The position numbers and the translations under genes are program-made. This document shows, piece after piece, positions 19,248 to 28,909 of a DNA stretch of 64,000 nucleotides. This DNA is from an uncultured Ruminiclostridium sp. (GTDB lineage Bacteria; Bacillota; Clostridia; Oscillospirales; Ruminococcaceae), in the NCBI GenBank assembly GCA_947630175.1, contig CANRGJ010000001.1:124001-188000 (forward strand). The letters run 5' to 3'. The first letter of the stretch is position 1, and every line of letters begins with the position of its first letter. Under the pieces are notes generated by a model. It was given only the letters and a program-made list of their open reading frames with translations, did not search any database and was not told where the DNA came from.

Positions 19248-20381
19248 AAGGAAATCGTACTTCTCGGCTCTACCGGTTCAATTGGCGTTCAGACATTGGA
19301 AGTGGCTCTGCTGCATAATATAAAAATAAAAGCGTTGTCCGCCAACAGAAACGTGAAAACTCTCGCTGAGCAGGCAAGAAAATTTTCTCCCGAATATGTG
19401 TGCATTGCTGATGAGAATAAATTTTCAGAAATAAAGCTCTTACTGAATGATACAAATATAAAAATCTTGTGCGGTGAAAGCGGGCTTTGCGAAATTTCTT
19501 CTTTGCCGTGTAATAATGTAGTAAATGCAATTGTGGGTATGGCGGGCTTTATGCCTACGTTATGCGCTATAAATGCACATAACGACGTTGCTCTTTCCAA
19601 TAAGGAAACATTGGTAGTGGGCGGAGAAATCATAACACATCTTGCAAAAGAGAAAAATGTAGATATTTTTCCGATAGACAGCGAACATTCGGCTATTTAC
19701 CAGTCTTTGCTTGCAGGAAAACCCAATAAACCTAAAAAAATCATTCTTACCGCATCAGGCGGACCGTTCAGAGGTTATAATGCTGAGCAACTAAAAACAG
19801 TTACAAAGGAGCAGGCGCTAAAACATCCCAATTGGAACATGGGCGCAAAAATAACCATAGACAGCGCTACAATGATGAATAAAGGGCTTGAACTGATAGA
19901 GGCGGTCTGGCTTTTTAACGTTTCTTCTGAGCAAATTGAAATAGTCGTACACCCTCAAAGCATTCTTCATTCAGCAGTAGAGTTTGAGGATGGAGCAGTG
20001 ATCGGTCAGATGGGCGTCCCCGATATGAGAATTCCCATACAGCTTGCGCTTACATTTCCACAAAGATTTTCTTCAAGCGCAAAACCTCTTTCCCTTACCG
20101 ATATAGGTACGTTAACTTTTGAAAAGCCTGACGAAAATGTTTTTTCTTGTATAGGACTTGCAAGAGCCGCTATAAAAAAGGGCGGCAATATGCCGTGCAT
20201 AATGAATTGTGCAAACGAAGCGGCGGTGGATATGTTTTTGAATGACAGAATAAAATTTTACCAAATTACTGAAATAATTGGAAAAATAATGGAAAAAACA
20301 GAGTATAAAAAGGAACTTACTCCAAAAATTATAATGGAAACTCAAAGAGAGGTAAAAGAACAGATAAAGCTGATTGATTAA
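19245..20381 (+). CDS. dxr: 1-deoxy-D-xylulose-5-phosphate reductoisomerase
   Basis: A 378-residue NADPH-dependent enzyme of the MEP isoprenoid pathway, making MEP from DXP. The N-terminal LGSTGSIGVQTLEV is the NADPH-binding loop. IDSEHSAIYQSL near 150 and TIDSATMMNKGLE near 207 carry the metal and substrate residues. The ORF track begins at TTG 19230, but ATG 19245 starts exactly at the family N-terminus (MKEIVLLGSTG). No ribosome site lies right before it; see the hairpin entry. Undecaprenyl synthesis by UppS upstream uses its products. Confidence 0.95.
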   Translation: MKEIVLLGSTGSIGVQTLEVALLHNIKIKALSANRNVKTLAEQARKFSPEYVCIADENKFSEIKLLLNDTNIKILCGESGLCEISSLPCNNVVNAIVGMAGFMPTLCAINAHNDVALSNKETLVVGGEIITHLAKEKNVDIFPIDSEHSAIYQSLLAGKPNKPKKIILTASGGPFRGYNAEQLKTVTKEQALKHPNWNMGAKITIDSATMMNKGLELIEAVWLFNVSSEQIEIVVHPQSILHSAVEFEDGAVIGQMGVPDMRIPIQLALTFPQRFSSSAKPLSLTDIGTLTFEKPDENVFSCIGLARAAIKKGGNMPCIMNCANEAAVDMFLNDRIKFYQITEIIGKIMEKTEYKKELTPKIIMETQREVKEQIKLID

Positions 20382-20392
20382 ACGGAGGCAAT

Positions 20393-21454
20393 ATGATAAT
20401 CCTGGCGATCCTTGCATTTTGCGTAATTATCATAATACACGAAATGGGACATTTTTTTGCGGCAAAAGCCTGTGGAATGAAGGTAAGTGAATTTTCCCTG
20501 GGTATGGGTCCCCGCATTTTTAAAAAACAGGGAAAAGAAACTCTTTATACTGTAAAGCTGCTGCCTTTGGGCGGTTCTGTACAGCTTGGCGAAGATGAGG
20601 AAAGCGATGATCCCAGAAGCTTCAGAAATAAGCCTGTCTGGCAGAGGATAATCGTTCTTGCGGCAGGACCGTTTATGAATCTGGTGCTGGGCGTTATAGT
20701 TTGCGCAATTGCAATAATTGTAAGCGGCAGAGTGGTTACGTCCGAGATAGGCGGTTTCAGAGGCGATGAGCCCGTTTCAAGCCAATATCTTCAAGCAGGC
20801 GACGAGATAGTAGAGGTAAACGGTCTTTCAGTGTGGAGCTCAATGGATATTTCATATGCATTACAAAACAGCGCTTCAAAGGCGACACCTGATATGGAAT
20901 ATATGACCTATGATTTCAAAGTAAAGCGCAACGGTGAAATCGTTCCAATTGATAATGTTCAATTTGCTGTTGCAAAAGCCGATGACGGAACTACAAGCGT
21001 TGTCCTTGACTTTTACGTTATTGCTCACAAGCTTGATTTTGGAAACGTATTTGTATATTCTTTTAAAGAGGCGGCTACTTATGGACGGCTCGTTTGGATA
21101 TCACTTATTGACCTTATCAGCGGAACTTATGGGCTTAACGAATTGTCAGGACCGGTAGGCGTGGTTTCTGCCATAACACAGACCGCAACCTCAAGCGCCG
21201 ATATGAGGATAAACTTCACAAACCTGCTGTCAATGATTGCGCTCATTACAATAAATCTCGGAATTTTCAATCTTTTGCCGATACCAGCTCTTGACGGAAG
21301 CAGGATAATATTTCTTTTGATAGAGCTTGTAAGACGCAAGCCGATGAAGCCTGAATATGAAGGAATGGTTCATTTTATCGGGTTTGCAGCGCTGATGATA
21401 TTGATGCTGGTAGTAACCTTTAACGATATAGTCAAGCTTTTTAGCGGGGGATAA
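20393..21454 (+). CDS. rseP: RseP/RasP site-2 intramembrane metalloprotease
   Basis: A 353-residue polytopic membrane protease that cuts anti-sigma factors and signal-peptide remnants inside the membrane. The zinc motif HEMGH is at residues 17-21, within the first transmembrane segment. A PDZ-like domain with GDEIVEVNGLSV occupies about 120-200. The third zinc ligand lies in NLLPIPALDGSR near 296. It starts 11 bp after dxr with CGGAGG as ribosome site and is followed at 2 bp by ispG. Confidence 0.95.
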   Translation: MIILAILAFCVIIIIHEMGHFFAAKACGMKVSEFSLGMGPRIFKKQGKETLYTVKLLPLGGSVQLGEDEESDDPRSFRNKPVWQRIIVLAAGPFMNLVLGVIVCAIAIIVSGRVVTSEIGGFRGDEPVSSQYLQAGDEIVEVNGLSVWSSMDISYALQNSASKATPDMEYMTYDFKVKRNGEIVPIDNVQFAVAKADDGTTSVVLDFYVIAHKLDFGNVFVYSFKEAATYGRLVWISLIDLISGTYGLNELSGPVGVVSAITQTATSSADMRINFTNLLSMIALITINLGIFNLLPIPALDGSRIIFLLIELVRRKPMKPEYEGMVHFIGFAALMILMLVVTFNDIVKLFSGG

Positions 21455-21456
21455 TT

Positions 21457-22491
21457 TTGAAAAAAATAGTAAAAGTCGGTAATATCCTTTTAGGCGATGG
21501 AAATATATATATTCAATCTATGCTGAATGTTCCGTCAAACGATGTAAACGGAAATGTGGAACAAGCAAAACGATTGGAAAAAGCGGGCTGTGAGATAATC
21601 AGACTGTCTGTTCCGTCGAAAGATGACGTAAGACTTATCCCTGCGCTTAAAGCTGTTGTATCTGTACCAGTTGTAGCTGATATACACTTTGATTATAAAA
21701 TTGCAATAGAATGTGTTGAGGCAGGAGTAGACAAGCTGAGGATAAATCCGGGAAATATCGGCTCAAAAGATAATGTGAAAAAAGTGGCAGATGTTTGTAG
21801 ACAGCATAACGTCCCTATAAGAATAGGCGTTAATTCGGGGTCGGTTGAAAAGGATATACTGCAAAAATATGGTTCTCCCTGTTCAGATGCACTTGTTGAA
21901 AGTGCGCTCAGGCATGTGCAGATATTGGAAGAACTTGATTTTAATGATATAGTTATCTCGATTAAAGCGTCGTCCGTTCCCGTTATGATAGAATCATACC
22001 GTAAAATACACAATATATGCCCATATCCTTTACATCTGGGCGTTACCGAAGCAGGAACAAAACGTATGGGAATTATTAAATCCTCAGTTGGAATAGGGTC
22101 ACTGCTTTGCGACGGGATAGGGGATACGATCCGTGTTTCTCTTACCGAAGACCCCGTTGAAGAAGTAAAAGCTGCAAAAGATATTCTTACGGCAGTAGGT
22201 AAAGGAAAAAATTCCGTAGAAATAATATCGTGCCCTACCTGCGGCAGAACGCAGATAGATCTTATTTCGCTTGCTCACAAAGTTGAAGATGCTACTGCAA
22301 ATATACATAAAAAGATAAAGGTTGCAGTAATGGGCTGTGCTGTAAACGGACCTGGAGAAGCAAAAGAAGCCGATATAGGAATTGCAGGCGGCAAAGGCGA
22401 AGGTCTGCTTTTTAAAAAAGGCGAAATAATACGAAAAGTAAAAGAAGAGAACTTGCTGAATGTTCTTTTGGAGGAAATTGAAAAATTATGA
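21457..22491 (+). CDS. ispG: 4-hydroxy-3-methylbut-2-en-1-yl diphosphate synthase (IspG/GcpE)
   Basis: A 344-residue [4Fe-4S] enzyme of the MEP pathway. VADIHFDYKIAIEC and KLRINPGNIG belong to the barrel. The cluster cysteines appear in SCPTCGRTQIDL near 264 and MGCAVNGPGEAKEADIG near 303. The start is TTG 21457, with GGGGGAT a few bases upstream; no ATG fits the N-terminus better. It lies 2 bp after rseP, and its stop overlaps the polC start (ATGA), so the cluster is translationally coupled. Confidence 0.94.
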   Translation: MKKIVKVGNILLGDGNIYIQSMLNVPSNDVNGNVEQAKRLEKAGCEIIRLSVPSKDDVRLIPALKAVVSVPVVADIHFDYKIAIECVEAGVDKLRINPGNIGSKDNVKKVADVCRQHNVPIRIGVNSGSVEKDILQKYGSPCSDALVESALRHVQILEELDFNDIVISIKASSVPVMIESYRKIHNICPYPLHLGVTEAGTKRMGIIKSSVGIGSLLCDGIGDTIRVSLTEDPVEEVKAAKDILTAVGKGKNSVEIISCPTCGRTQIDLISLAHKVEDATANIHKKIKVAVMGCAVNGPGEAKEADIGIAGGKGEGLLFKKGEIIRKVKEENLLNVLLEEIEKL

Positions 22492-25400
22492 ATAAGTCAA
22501 AAAAACTGTGTGAATTATTTGATAATATTGAATTTAAAGGACTCGTCGGAAATGGTGAAGTTCTGTCTATGATATACCACAGTATCACAAAGGTTCTTTT
22601 ACTGAATATAGCGATGGAAGATATACCGGAGTCCGAGGAGATTTTAAAGGCGGCTGACCAGATCAAGGGAAAATTACGCATAAATTCGGTTGAGATATAT
22701 CCAAAATATCCCTCTGCTCTTTTTTCCGCTGATAAAATAACGCATGTAATAGAGCTTATGCACGCAAAACCTTATTTTGCAGGGAAGATAAACGGTTATC
22801 TCAAAGATATTGAGATATCGGACGGCGACGGAATATATGAGCTTACTCTGCAAAACGGCGGGATAGATATTCTTACAGAAGGGCATATTGACAGGGAAAT
22901 AGAAAAATATGTTAAAGGTTTTTTTGGCGTTGAAATAAAAGTCAAATTTGACGGTGTGACATCTGTTGATATTCCTGACAGAGATGAAAAGTTTGAAACA
23001 GATGACCCGTCTCTCCCCCCACCTCCACCGGAGGCGTTTATTCCCACTCCTCCGCCTCCCGCAAAGCAAAACTTTGAATATAACAAGGGATATAATAAAT
23101 CTTATAATTCTAACGGACAACCGCCCAAAAGGCAAAGAGGCCTGCAAATACATGCAGAACCGCAAAAAATGCCGCTTTTGTTTGACAGCCCGAATTTTGA
23201 AAAAGAGGCCGAACTGATAGCGGGAAAACCGATAAACGATCCTCCTATATCAATGAAAGAAACGCTTGAAGAGGGACACAACGTAACGTTATGCGGCGAT
23301 ATTTTTAATGTTGAGGAAAAAACGGTAAAAAACGGTGAATTTACAATTCTTACCGCCTATTTTTCTGATTATTCCAATTCTCAGATACTTCGCTTTTTTA
23401 CTCCAAGTGATAAAATAGGCGATTATGATTTTGTAAAAAAGGGAACTACTCTGCTTGTAAACGGCGACGTAAAGTTTGATACCTTTGCTAAGTTTATATA
23501 CATAGATCCAAAGTCCATTATGCGTGTAAAAAGAATAGAGAAAATGGACGAGGCGGCAGAAAAAAGGGTAGAGCTGCATATGCACACCTATATGTCCGAC
23601 CTTGATGCGATAACTCCGGCAGAAGATCTGGTAAGGCTTGCATATAAGTGGGGACATAAAGCTGTCGCTATCACCGACCATGGAAACGTGCAGGCATTTC
23701 CTGAGGCGATGAACACGTTAAACGATATAAGGGCAAAGGATCACGATACTAAATTCAAAATTTTATACGGTGTTGAGGCTTATTTTGTCAACGACGGCAA
23801 TTTGCTGGTCGAAGGCTGCACCAACCATTCTATAAATGATGATATAATTATTTTTGATATCGAAACCACAGGATTATCCCGTGAAACGGACAGGATAATT
23901 GAAATAGGCGCTGTAAAATTGCGCAATATGGAAGTCGCTGAAGAATTTAGCACTTTTGTTGACCCGAAAAAACCTATTCCCGAAAATATTTCCAAGCTGA
24001 CCGGAATAACTGATGATATGGTATCAGGTGCTCCAAAAGAAGCTGAAGCAGTGGCAAGATTTTTGGAGTTTTGCGGCGATGCGCCTCTTATTGCTCACAA
24101 TGCGGACTTTGATACGTCGTTTGTTCGTCTGGCTTGTGAAAGAAACGGCTTGAATTTCAATTTTTCGTATATTGATTCGTTAAAATTATGCAGAGCAGCT
24201 GTTCCTAACAAGAAAAAGCACACTCTTGATGATATGGCCAAAGAGTTCGGATTTGATAATTTTAACCATCACAGAGCAAAAGATGACGCAGCTATGCTCG
24301 CAAAAATTTTTGTCAAGCTGATAGAGCTTTCATCAAAGGGAAGAGCGATTGAAAAATTAGGTGATTTAAATAACGCATTGGGCAATACAGATGTTAAGAA
24401 AATGCCTACATATCATCAGATAATTCTTGTAAAAAACAATACAGGGCTTAAAAATCTGTACAAGCTCATTTCGTTTTCCAATATTGATTATTTTTCGGGT
24501 AAGCCCCGTATACCCTTGTCAGAACTGAGAAATTATCGTGAAGGTCTGATCATAGGAAGCGCTTGCGAGGCTGGCGAACTTTATAGGGCTATTTTGAACG
24601 GTAAGCCTGATGAAAGCATAGAAAAAATAGCCTCTTTCTACGATTATCTTGAAATTCAGCCGATAGACAACAATAAATTTTTGATAAGAGAAGGAAAGGT
24701 ATCCTCTGAGGATATTCTCCAAGAATATAACAAGAAGATAGTATCTATTGGTGAAAAATTGGGAAAGCCTGTCGTTGCGACTTGCGACGTGCATTTTATG
24801 AGAAAAGATGACGCAGTTTTCAGAAAAATCCTCCAGGCGGGACAGGAATATGCCGATGCAGATTTTCAGGCACCACTTTATTTTCGCACTACTGATGAGA
24901 TGTTGGAGGAATTTTCATATTTAGGCGAAGAAAAAGCGTTTGAGGTAGTAGTCACCAATCCGAACCGTATTGCCGATATGATAGACGACATAAATCCCAT
25001 TCCCAACGGTACATATACTCCTTATATTGAAGGCGCAGAGCAGGAGCTTCAGGATATTTGCTGGGCAAAAGCGCATGAATTGTTTGGCGAAGAGTTGCCT
25101 GAGGTAGTTGAACAGCGCCTGAGTAAGGAGCTTAATGCGATCATCAAATACGGATATTCCGTTTTGTATATCATAGCTCAAAAGCTGGTACATAAATCAA
25201 ACGAATGCGGCTATGAGGTAGGCTCAAGAGGTTCTGTCGGCTCATCATTCGTTGCCACAATGGCGGGAATTTCAGAGGTCAATCCTCTTCCTCCGCATTA
25301 CAGATGCAAAAAGTGCAAGCATAGCGAGTTTATTCGTGACGGTTCGGTACAGTCCGGATACGACTTGCCTGAAAAGAACTGCCCGAATTGCGGTATACCT

Positions 25401-26894
25401 ATGGAACGTGACGGACATGATATTCCTTTTGAAACCTTCCTTGGATTTAAGGGGGATAAAGCCCCTGATATAGATTTGAATTTCAGCGGCGAATATCAGG
25501 CTCAATCACATAGATACACGGAAGAGCTTTTCGGACAGGATCACGTGTTTAAAGCGGGAACTATTTCGGCTATACAGGAGAAAACCGCCTTTGGATTTGT
25601 AAAAAAGTATATGCAGGAGCATAATATGTCGATGAATACTGCCGAAACAATGCGCCTTGCTTTAGGCTTTACAGGCGTAAAACGTACCACCTCCCAGCAC
25701 CCCGGCGGTATGGTAGTTGTCCCTGACAGATACGAGATTTATGATTTTACCCCTGTGCAGCACCCCGCAGAAGATAAATCAAAAGGCGTTATCACTACGC
25801 ACTTTGATTTTAATGCAATGCATGATACTATTTTAAAGCTGGACGAGCTTGGTCATGATGTTCCGACGTTGTATAAACATCTTGAAGATATGACGGGAAT
25901 AAAAATCCGAGATGTTCCCGCCACAGACCCTGCGGTACTCAGCTTGTTCGTATCAACTAAAGCGCTGAATTTGCAGGAAGAGGATCCTGCACTTATTCCT
26001 CTTGGAACATACGGGCTTCCTGAATTCGGTACATCTTTCACTATACAGATGCTTAAGGATTCAAAGCCTAAGCTGTTTTCTGACCTTTTACAGATTTCAG
26101 GCTTGTCGCACGGTACAGACGTGTATGTTGGAAATGCGAAGGATCTTATTGCCAACGGTACTTGTACGATTTCGGAAGTAATAGGTACCCGTGATAATAT
26201 AATGGTATATCTTATGCATAAAGGAGTAGAGCCCAGCCTTGCCTTTAAAATAATGGAGTATACCAGAAAAGGCAAAGCAAAAAAGATGTTTGACGATACC
26301 ATTTATAATGCATTTAAAGAAAATAATGTTCCTGATTGGTATGTTGAAAGCTGTAAAAAGATAAAATATATGTTCCCTAAGGCGCACGCTGCGGCTTATG
26401 TAACTTCGGCAGTAAAGCTTGGCTGGTTCAAGGTTCACCATCCTGCAGAATTTTATGCTGCCGTACTCACTAAACATACGGAAAATATTGACGTAAAAAC
26501 TGTATTGCAAGGCAAAGAGGCGGTAAAGGACAGTATGCTGAAGATACAGTCAAATCCCGAAGCAACAGATAAAGAATTGGATACGCTTGAAGCATATTTT
26601 CTTGTATATGAAATGCTTGACAGGGGAATAAAATTTTTGCCTGTGAATTATTTAAAAAGCGACGCCACTAAATATGTGATCGAAGACGGAAATCTTCGTC
26701 TTCCGTTTATGGCGATAGACGGCTGCGGAGAAAATGCTGCTAAGAAGTTGAAGGAAACGATCGATGGACAAGCATTTGTCAGCATTGAAGACATTCAAAT
26801 AGGCAGCGGACTGAGCAAAACAGTTATCAGCAAGCTCGAAGAAATGAATGTTTTTGAGGGTTTGGATAAGACTGCACAAATGACACTTTTCTGA
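22488..26894 (+). CDS. polC: DNA polymerase III alpha subunit, Gram-positive PolC type
   Basis: A 1468-residue replicative polymerase with built-in proofreading. After an N-terminal domain and a Pro-rich linker (PSLPPPPPEAFIPTPPPP, about 176-193), an OB-fold region follows. The PHP domain starts at VELHMHTYMSDLDAITP near 363 and is split by a DEDDh exonuclease (FDIETTGLSRETDRIIEIG, near 455). The polymerase part shows SRGSVGSSFVATMAG, a Cys4 zinc finger (CKKC...CPNC) and DIDLNFSG with catalytic aspartates. The length is normal. It overlaps ispG by 4 bp, as in other Clostridia. Confidence 0.97.
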   Translation: MNKSKKLCELFDNIEFKGLVGNGEVLSMIYHSITKVLLLNIAMEDIPESEEILKAADQIKGKLRINSVEIYPKYPSALFSADKITHVIELMHAKPYFAGKINGYLKDIEISDGDGIYELTLQNGGIDILTEGHIDREIEKYVKGFFGVEIKVKFDGVTSVDIPDRDEKFETDDPSLPPPPPEAFIPTPPPPAKQNFEYNKGYNKSYNSNGQPPKRQRGLQIHAEPQKMPLLFDSPNFEKEAELIAGKPINDPPISMKETLEEGHNVTLCGDIFNVEEKTVKNGEFTILTAYFSDYSNSQILRFFTPSDKIGDYDFVKKGTTLLVNGDVKFDTFAKFIYIDPKSIMRVKRIEKMDEAAEKRVELHMHTYMSDLDAITPAEDLVRLAYKWGHKAVAITDHGNVQAFPEAMNTLNDIRAKDHDTKFKILYGVEAYFVNDGNLLVEGCTNHSINDDIIIFDIETTGLSRETDRIIEIGAVKLRNMEVAEEFSTFVDPKKPIPENISKLTGITDDMVSGAPKEAEAVARFLEFCGDAPLIAHNADFDTSFVRLACERNGLNFNFSYIDSLKLCRAAVPNKKKHTLDDMAKEFGFDNFNHHRAKDDAAMLAKIFVKLIELSSKGRAIEKLGDLNNALGNTDVKKMPTYHQIILVKNNTGLKNLYKLISFSNIDYFSGKPRIPLSELRNYREGLIIGSACEAGELYRAILNGKPDESIEKIASFYDYLEIQPIDNNKFLIREGKVSSEDILQEYNKKIVSIGEKLGKPVVATCDVHFMRKDDAVFRKILQAGQEYADADFQAPLYFRTTDEMLEEFSYLGEEKAFEVVVTNPNRIADMIDDINPIPNGTYTPYIEGAEQELQDICWAKAHELFGEELPEVVEQRLSKELNAIIKYGYSVLYIIAQKLVHKSNECGYEVGSRGSVGSSFVATMAGISEVNPLPPHYRCKKCKHSEFIRDGSVQSGYDLPEKNCPNCGIPMERDGHDIPFETFLGFKGDKAPDIDLNFSGEYQAQSHRYTEELFGQDHVFKAGTISAIQEKTAFGFVKKYMQEHNMSMNTAETMRLALGFTGVKRTTSQHPGGMVVVPDRYEIYDFTPVQHPAEDKSKGVITTHFDFNAMHDTILKLDELGHDVPTLYKHLEDMTGIKIRDVPATDPAVLSLFVSTKALNLQEEDPALIPLGTYGLPEFGTSFTIQMLKDSKPKLFSDLLQISGLSHGTDVYVGNAKDLIANGTCTISEVIGTRDNIMVYLMHKGVEPSLAFKIMEYTRKGKAKKMFDDTIYNAFKENNVPDWYVESCKKIKYMFPKAHAAAYVTSAVKLGWFKVHHPAEFYAAVLTKHTENIDVKTVLQGKEAVKDSMLKIQSNPEATDKELDTLEAYFLVYEMLDRGIKFLPVNYLKSDATKYVIEDGNLRLPFMAIDGCGENAAKKLKETIDGQAFVSIEDIQIGSGLSKTVISKLEEMNVFEGLDKTAQMTLF

Positions 26895-26975
26895 TAAAAT
26901 CTTGTTATTATTGAATAAAAAAATAAATTTTTTATTTAAAAAGGCTGTATATCATTACAAAGTTTGTTATTATGC

Positions 26976-27004
26976 TTGAATTTATTAAAACATTGTGATA
27001 TTAT
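26976..27004 (+). promoter_or_regulatory. Promoter of the histidine operon
   Basis: TTGAAT (26976-26981), 17-base spacer, TATTAT (26999-27004). The leader of about 35 bases before hisZ is too short for a T-box or leader-peptide attenuator. The 153-bp gap after polC contains only A/T-rich inverted sequence (aataaaaaa/ttttttatt) that might act as a weak terminator. Confidence 0.65.
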
Positions 27005-27047
27005 GTTATCACAGCATTACGCTAAAGTGAAATGAAAAGAGCGACTT

Positions 27048-28250
27048 ATGAAAAAGAACGATTTACTCACTCCGGAAGGGACACGTGACCTTTTATTCAA
27101 CGAAAGTATCGCAAGACGGACTATTGAGGAAAAATTGCGTCATTTGTTTGAGAACTACGGATATTCTGAAGTCATTACTCCGGGACTTGAATTTTATGAT
27201 GTTTTCACACTGAAAACAAGATATTTTCCGCAGGAAAGTATGTACAAGCTGTCTGACGCAAAGGGCAGACTAATGGTTCTTCGCCCTGATTCAACTATGC
27301 CTATTGCGAGACTGGCGGCAACTCGTCTGCGTGATGAAATATTCCCGATGAAACTGTTTTATAATCAGAATATTTTCAGGATAAACCCAAAGAACAGCGG
27401 AAGAGATGATGAGATAACCCAAAGCGGTATAGAAATTATCGGCGGCGATACAAAGCGAGCTGATATAGAGGTGCTAAGCCTTGCTGTGGAGGCTTTAAAA
27501 GCCTGCGCTGTCGATGATTACAGAATCGAGATTGGTGACAGCGCCTTTTTCCGTGTACTTATTTCATCAGTGACTGATGATGAAGATGAAGTTGAGGAAA
27601 TACGAGGGTACATAGAAAACAAAAATTATCCCGAGCTTCGTGCTTCGCTTGCAAAATATAATATTTCAAAGGAAGTAAAAGCGCTGGAAGCTTTGCCGAC
27701 CTTGTTCGGAGGAAGCGAAGTGTTTGAAAAGGCTGAGGAAATATTCAGCGGGACTTTAGCAGCCGATATTCTGCGCGATTTTAATCAAATATATGATATT
27801 CTTTGCTCTTTAGGAGTAAAGGATAAAGTATCTGTCGATCTCGGTATGGTCCAGAAAGCGAATTATTATACAGGCATTATTTTCAGAGGCTATATCAGCG
27901 GATATGGTATGGCGGTGCTTTCGGGAGGCAGATATGATACCATTATCGGAGATTTTGGTTCTTCACTTCCTGCAACAGGCTTTGCGGTAAATGTAAATGC
28001 TGCGGCAAACATTTTTTTAAAAAATAACGGTAATCAATTGTCAAAACATTCCGAAGTATTGGTTTATGCGGAAGGAAGCGCTTTGGAGCAGGGATTTGCA
28101 TATTGTAAAAAATTAAATAATGAAGGAATATCCGCCGAATATTCTATAAATTGTTCTTTGGAAGAAGCAAAAGAATATGCATTAAAAAAGGGCATCGATA
28201 GGGTGAAAGTCATCAGGGAAAACGGTGAAAAAACAGAAATCAGTCTGTAA
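27048..28250 (+). CDS. hisZ: ATP phosphoribosyltransferase regulatory subunit
   Basis: A 400-residue paralogue of histidyl-tRNA synthetase without aminoacylation activity. It forms a complex with short HisG and confers histidine feedback. Class II synthetase motifs are recognisable: LTPEGTRDLL at the start, VLRPDSTMPIARLAATRL near 81 and GGRYDTIIGDFG near 294. HisRS itself would carry a C-terminal anticodon domain with different motifs. It is the first gene of the his operon and pairs with the short hisG that follows. Confidence 0.93.
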   Translation: MKKNDLLTPEGTRDLLFNESIARRTIEEKLRHLFENYGYSEVITPGLEFYDVFTLKTRYFPQESMYKLSDAKGRLMVLRPDSTMPIARLAATRLRDEIFPMKLFYNQNIFRINPKNSGRDDEITQSGIEIIGGDTKRADIEVLSLAVEALKACAVDDYRIEIGDSAFFRVLISSVTDDEDEVEEIRGYIENKNYPELRASLAKYNISKEVKALEALPTLFGGSEVFEKAEEIFSGTLAADILRDFNQIYDILCSLGVKDKVSVDLGMVQKANYYTGIIFRGYISGYGMAVLSGGRYDTIIGDFGSSLPATGFAVNVNAAANIFLKNNGNQLSKHSEVLVYAEGSALEQGFAYCKKLNNEGISAEYSINCSLEEAKEYALKKGIDRVKVIRENGEKTEISL

Positions 28251-28266
28251 AAAACGGAGTTGCTAT

Positions 28267-28905
28267 ATGAGTGAATGTAATTTAAGAATTGCTTTAACAA
28301 AGGGGCGGCTTGAAAAAGATACGGTAAATCTTTTTGAAAGCCTTGGATTTGACGTTAATGCGCTGAAGGAAAAGGGGAGAAAGCTGATCCTTCCCGTATA
28401 TGGTCAGAATATTGACGTAGTTCTTGCAAAAGCTGCTGATGTTATAACGTACGTTGAACACGGAGTTTGTGATTTAGGCGTTGTGGGCAAGGACACTATA
28501 ATGGAGTATGGCGGCAAATATTTCGAAATTGCTGATTTAGGATTCGGAAAATGCAAATTTGCCCTTGCAGGAAGAAAAGGATACGACTTTTACAAAGGTT
28601 ATGGAGTTAAAACTGTTGCCTCAAAATATACCAATGTTGCACGAGCTTTTTTTGAAAGCAAGGGAATGGACGTTGATATAGTCAAAATTGAGGGTTCGGT
28701 GGAGCTCGCTCCGCTGCTCGGATTAGCAGACGGAATAGTTGATATTGTGGAAACGGGCACTACCTTAAAGGAAAATGGGCTTGAGGTTTACGAAGATGTG
28801 GCTGATGTTTCAGCTCGGCTTATTGTAAACACGGTAAGCATGAAGTTGAAAAAAGAAAAAATAGACAGTCTTGTAAGTATGATAGAAAGTAAGATAAGGA
28901 GATGA
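28267..28905 (+). CDS. hisG: ATP phosphoribosyltransferase, short form catalytic subunit
   Basis: A 212-residue enzyme for the first step of histidine synthesis, joining ATP and PRPP. LRIALTKGRLEKDTV is near the start, DLGVVGKDTI near 70, and the PRPP loop region EGSVELAPLLGLADGIVDIVETG near 140. It lacks the C-terminal ACT-like domain of long HisG, which explains the adjacent hisZ. ATG 28267 is preferred over the upstream track start at 28225 because CGGAG precedes it and the extra residues lie inside hisZ. Confidence 0.95.
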   Translation: MSECNLRIALTKGRLEKDTVNLFESLGFDVNALKEKGRKLILPVYGQNIDVVLAKAADVITYVEHGVCDLGVVGKDTIMEYGGKYFEIADLGFGKCKFALAGRKGYDFYKGYGVKTVASKYTNVARAFFESKGMDVDIVKIEGSVELAPLLGLADGIVDIVETGTTLKENGLEVYEDVADVSARLIVNTVSMKLKKEKIDSLVSMIESKIRR

Positions 28906-28909
28906 GATA

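Noticed and set aside
26895-26975. Terminator after polC (aataaaaaa/ttttttatt)
   Set aside because: The stem is only A-T pairs, so it is too weak to call a terminator with confidence.
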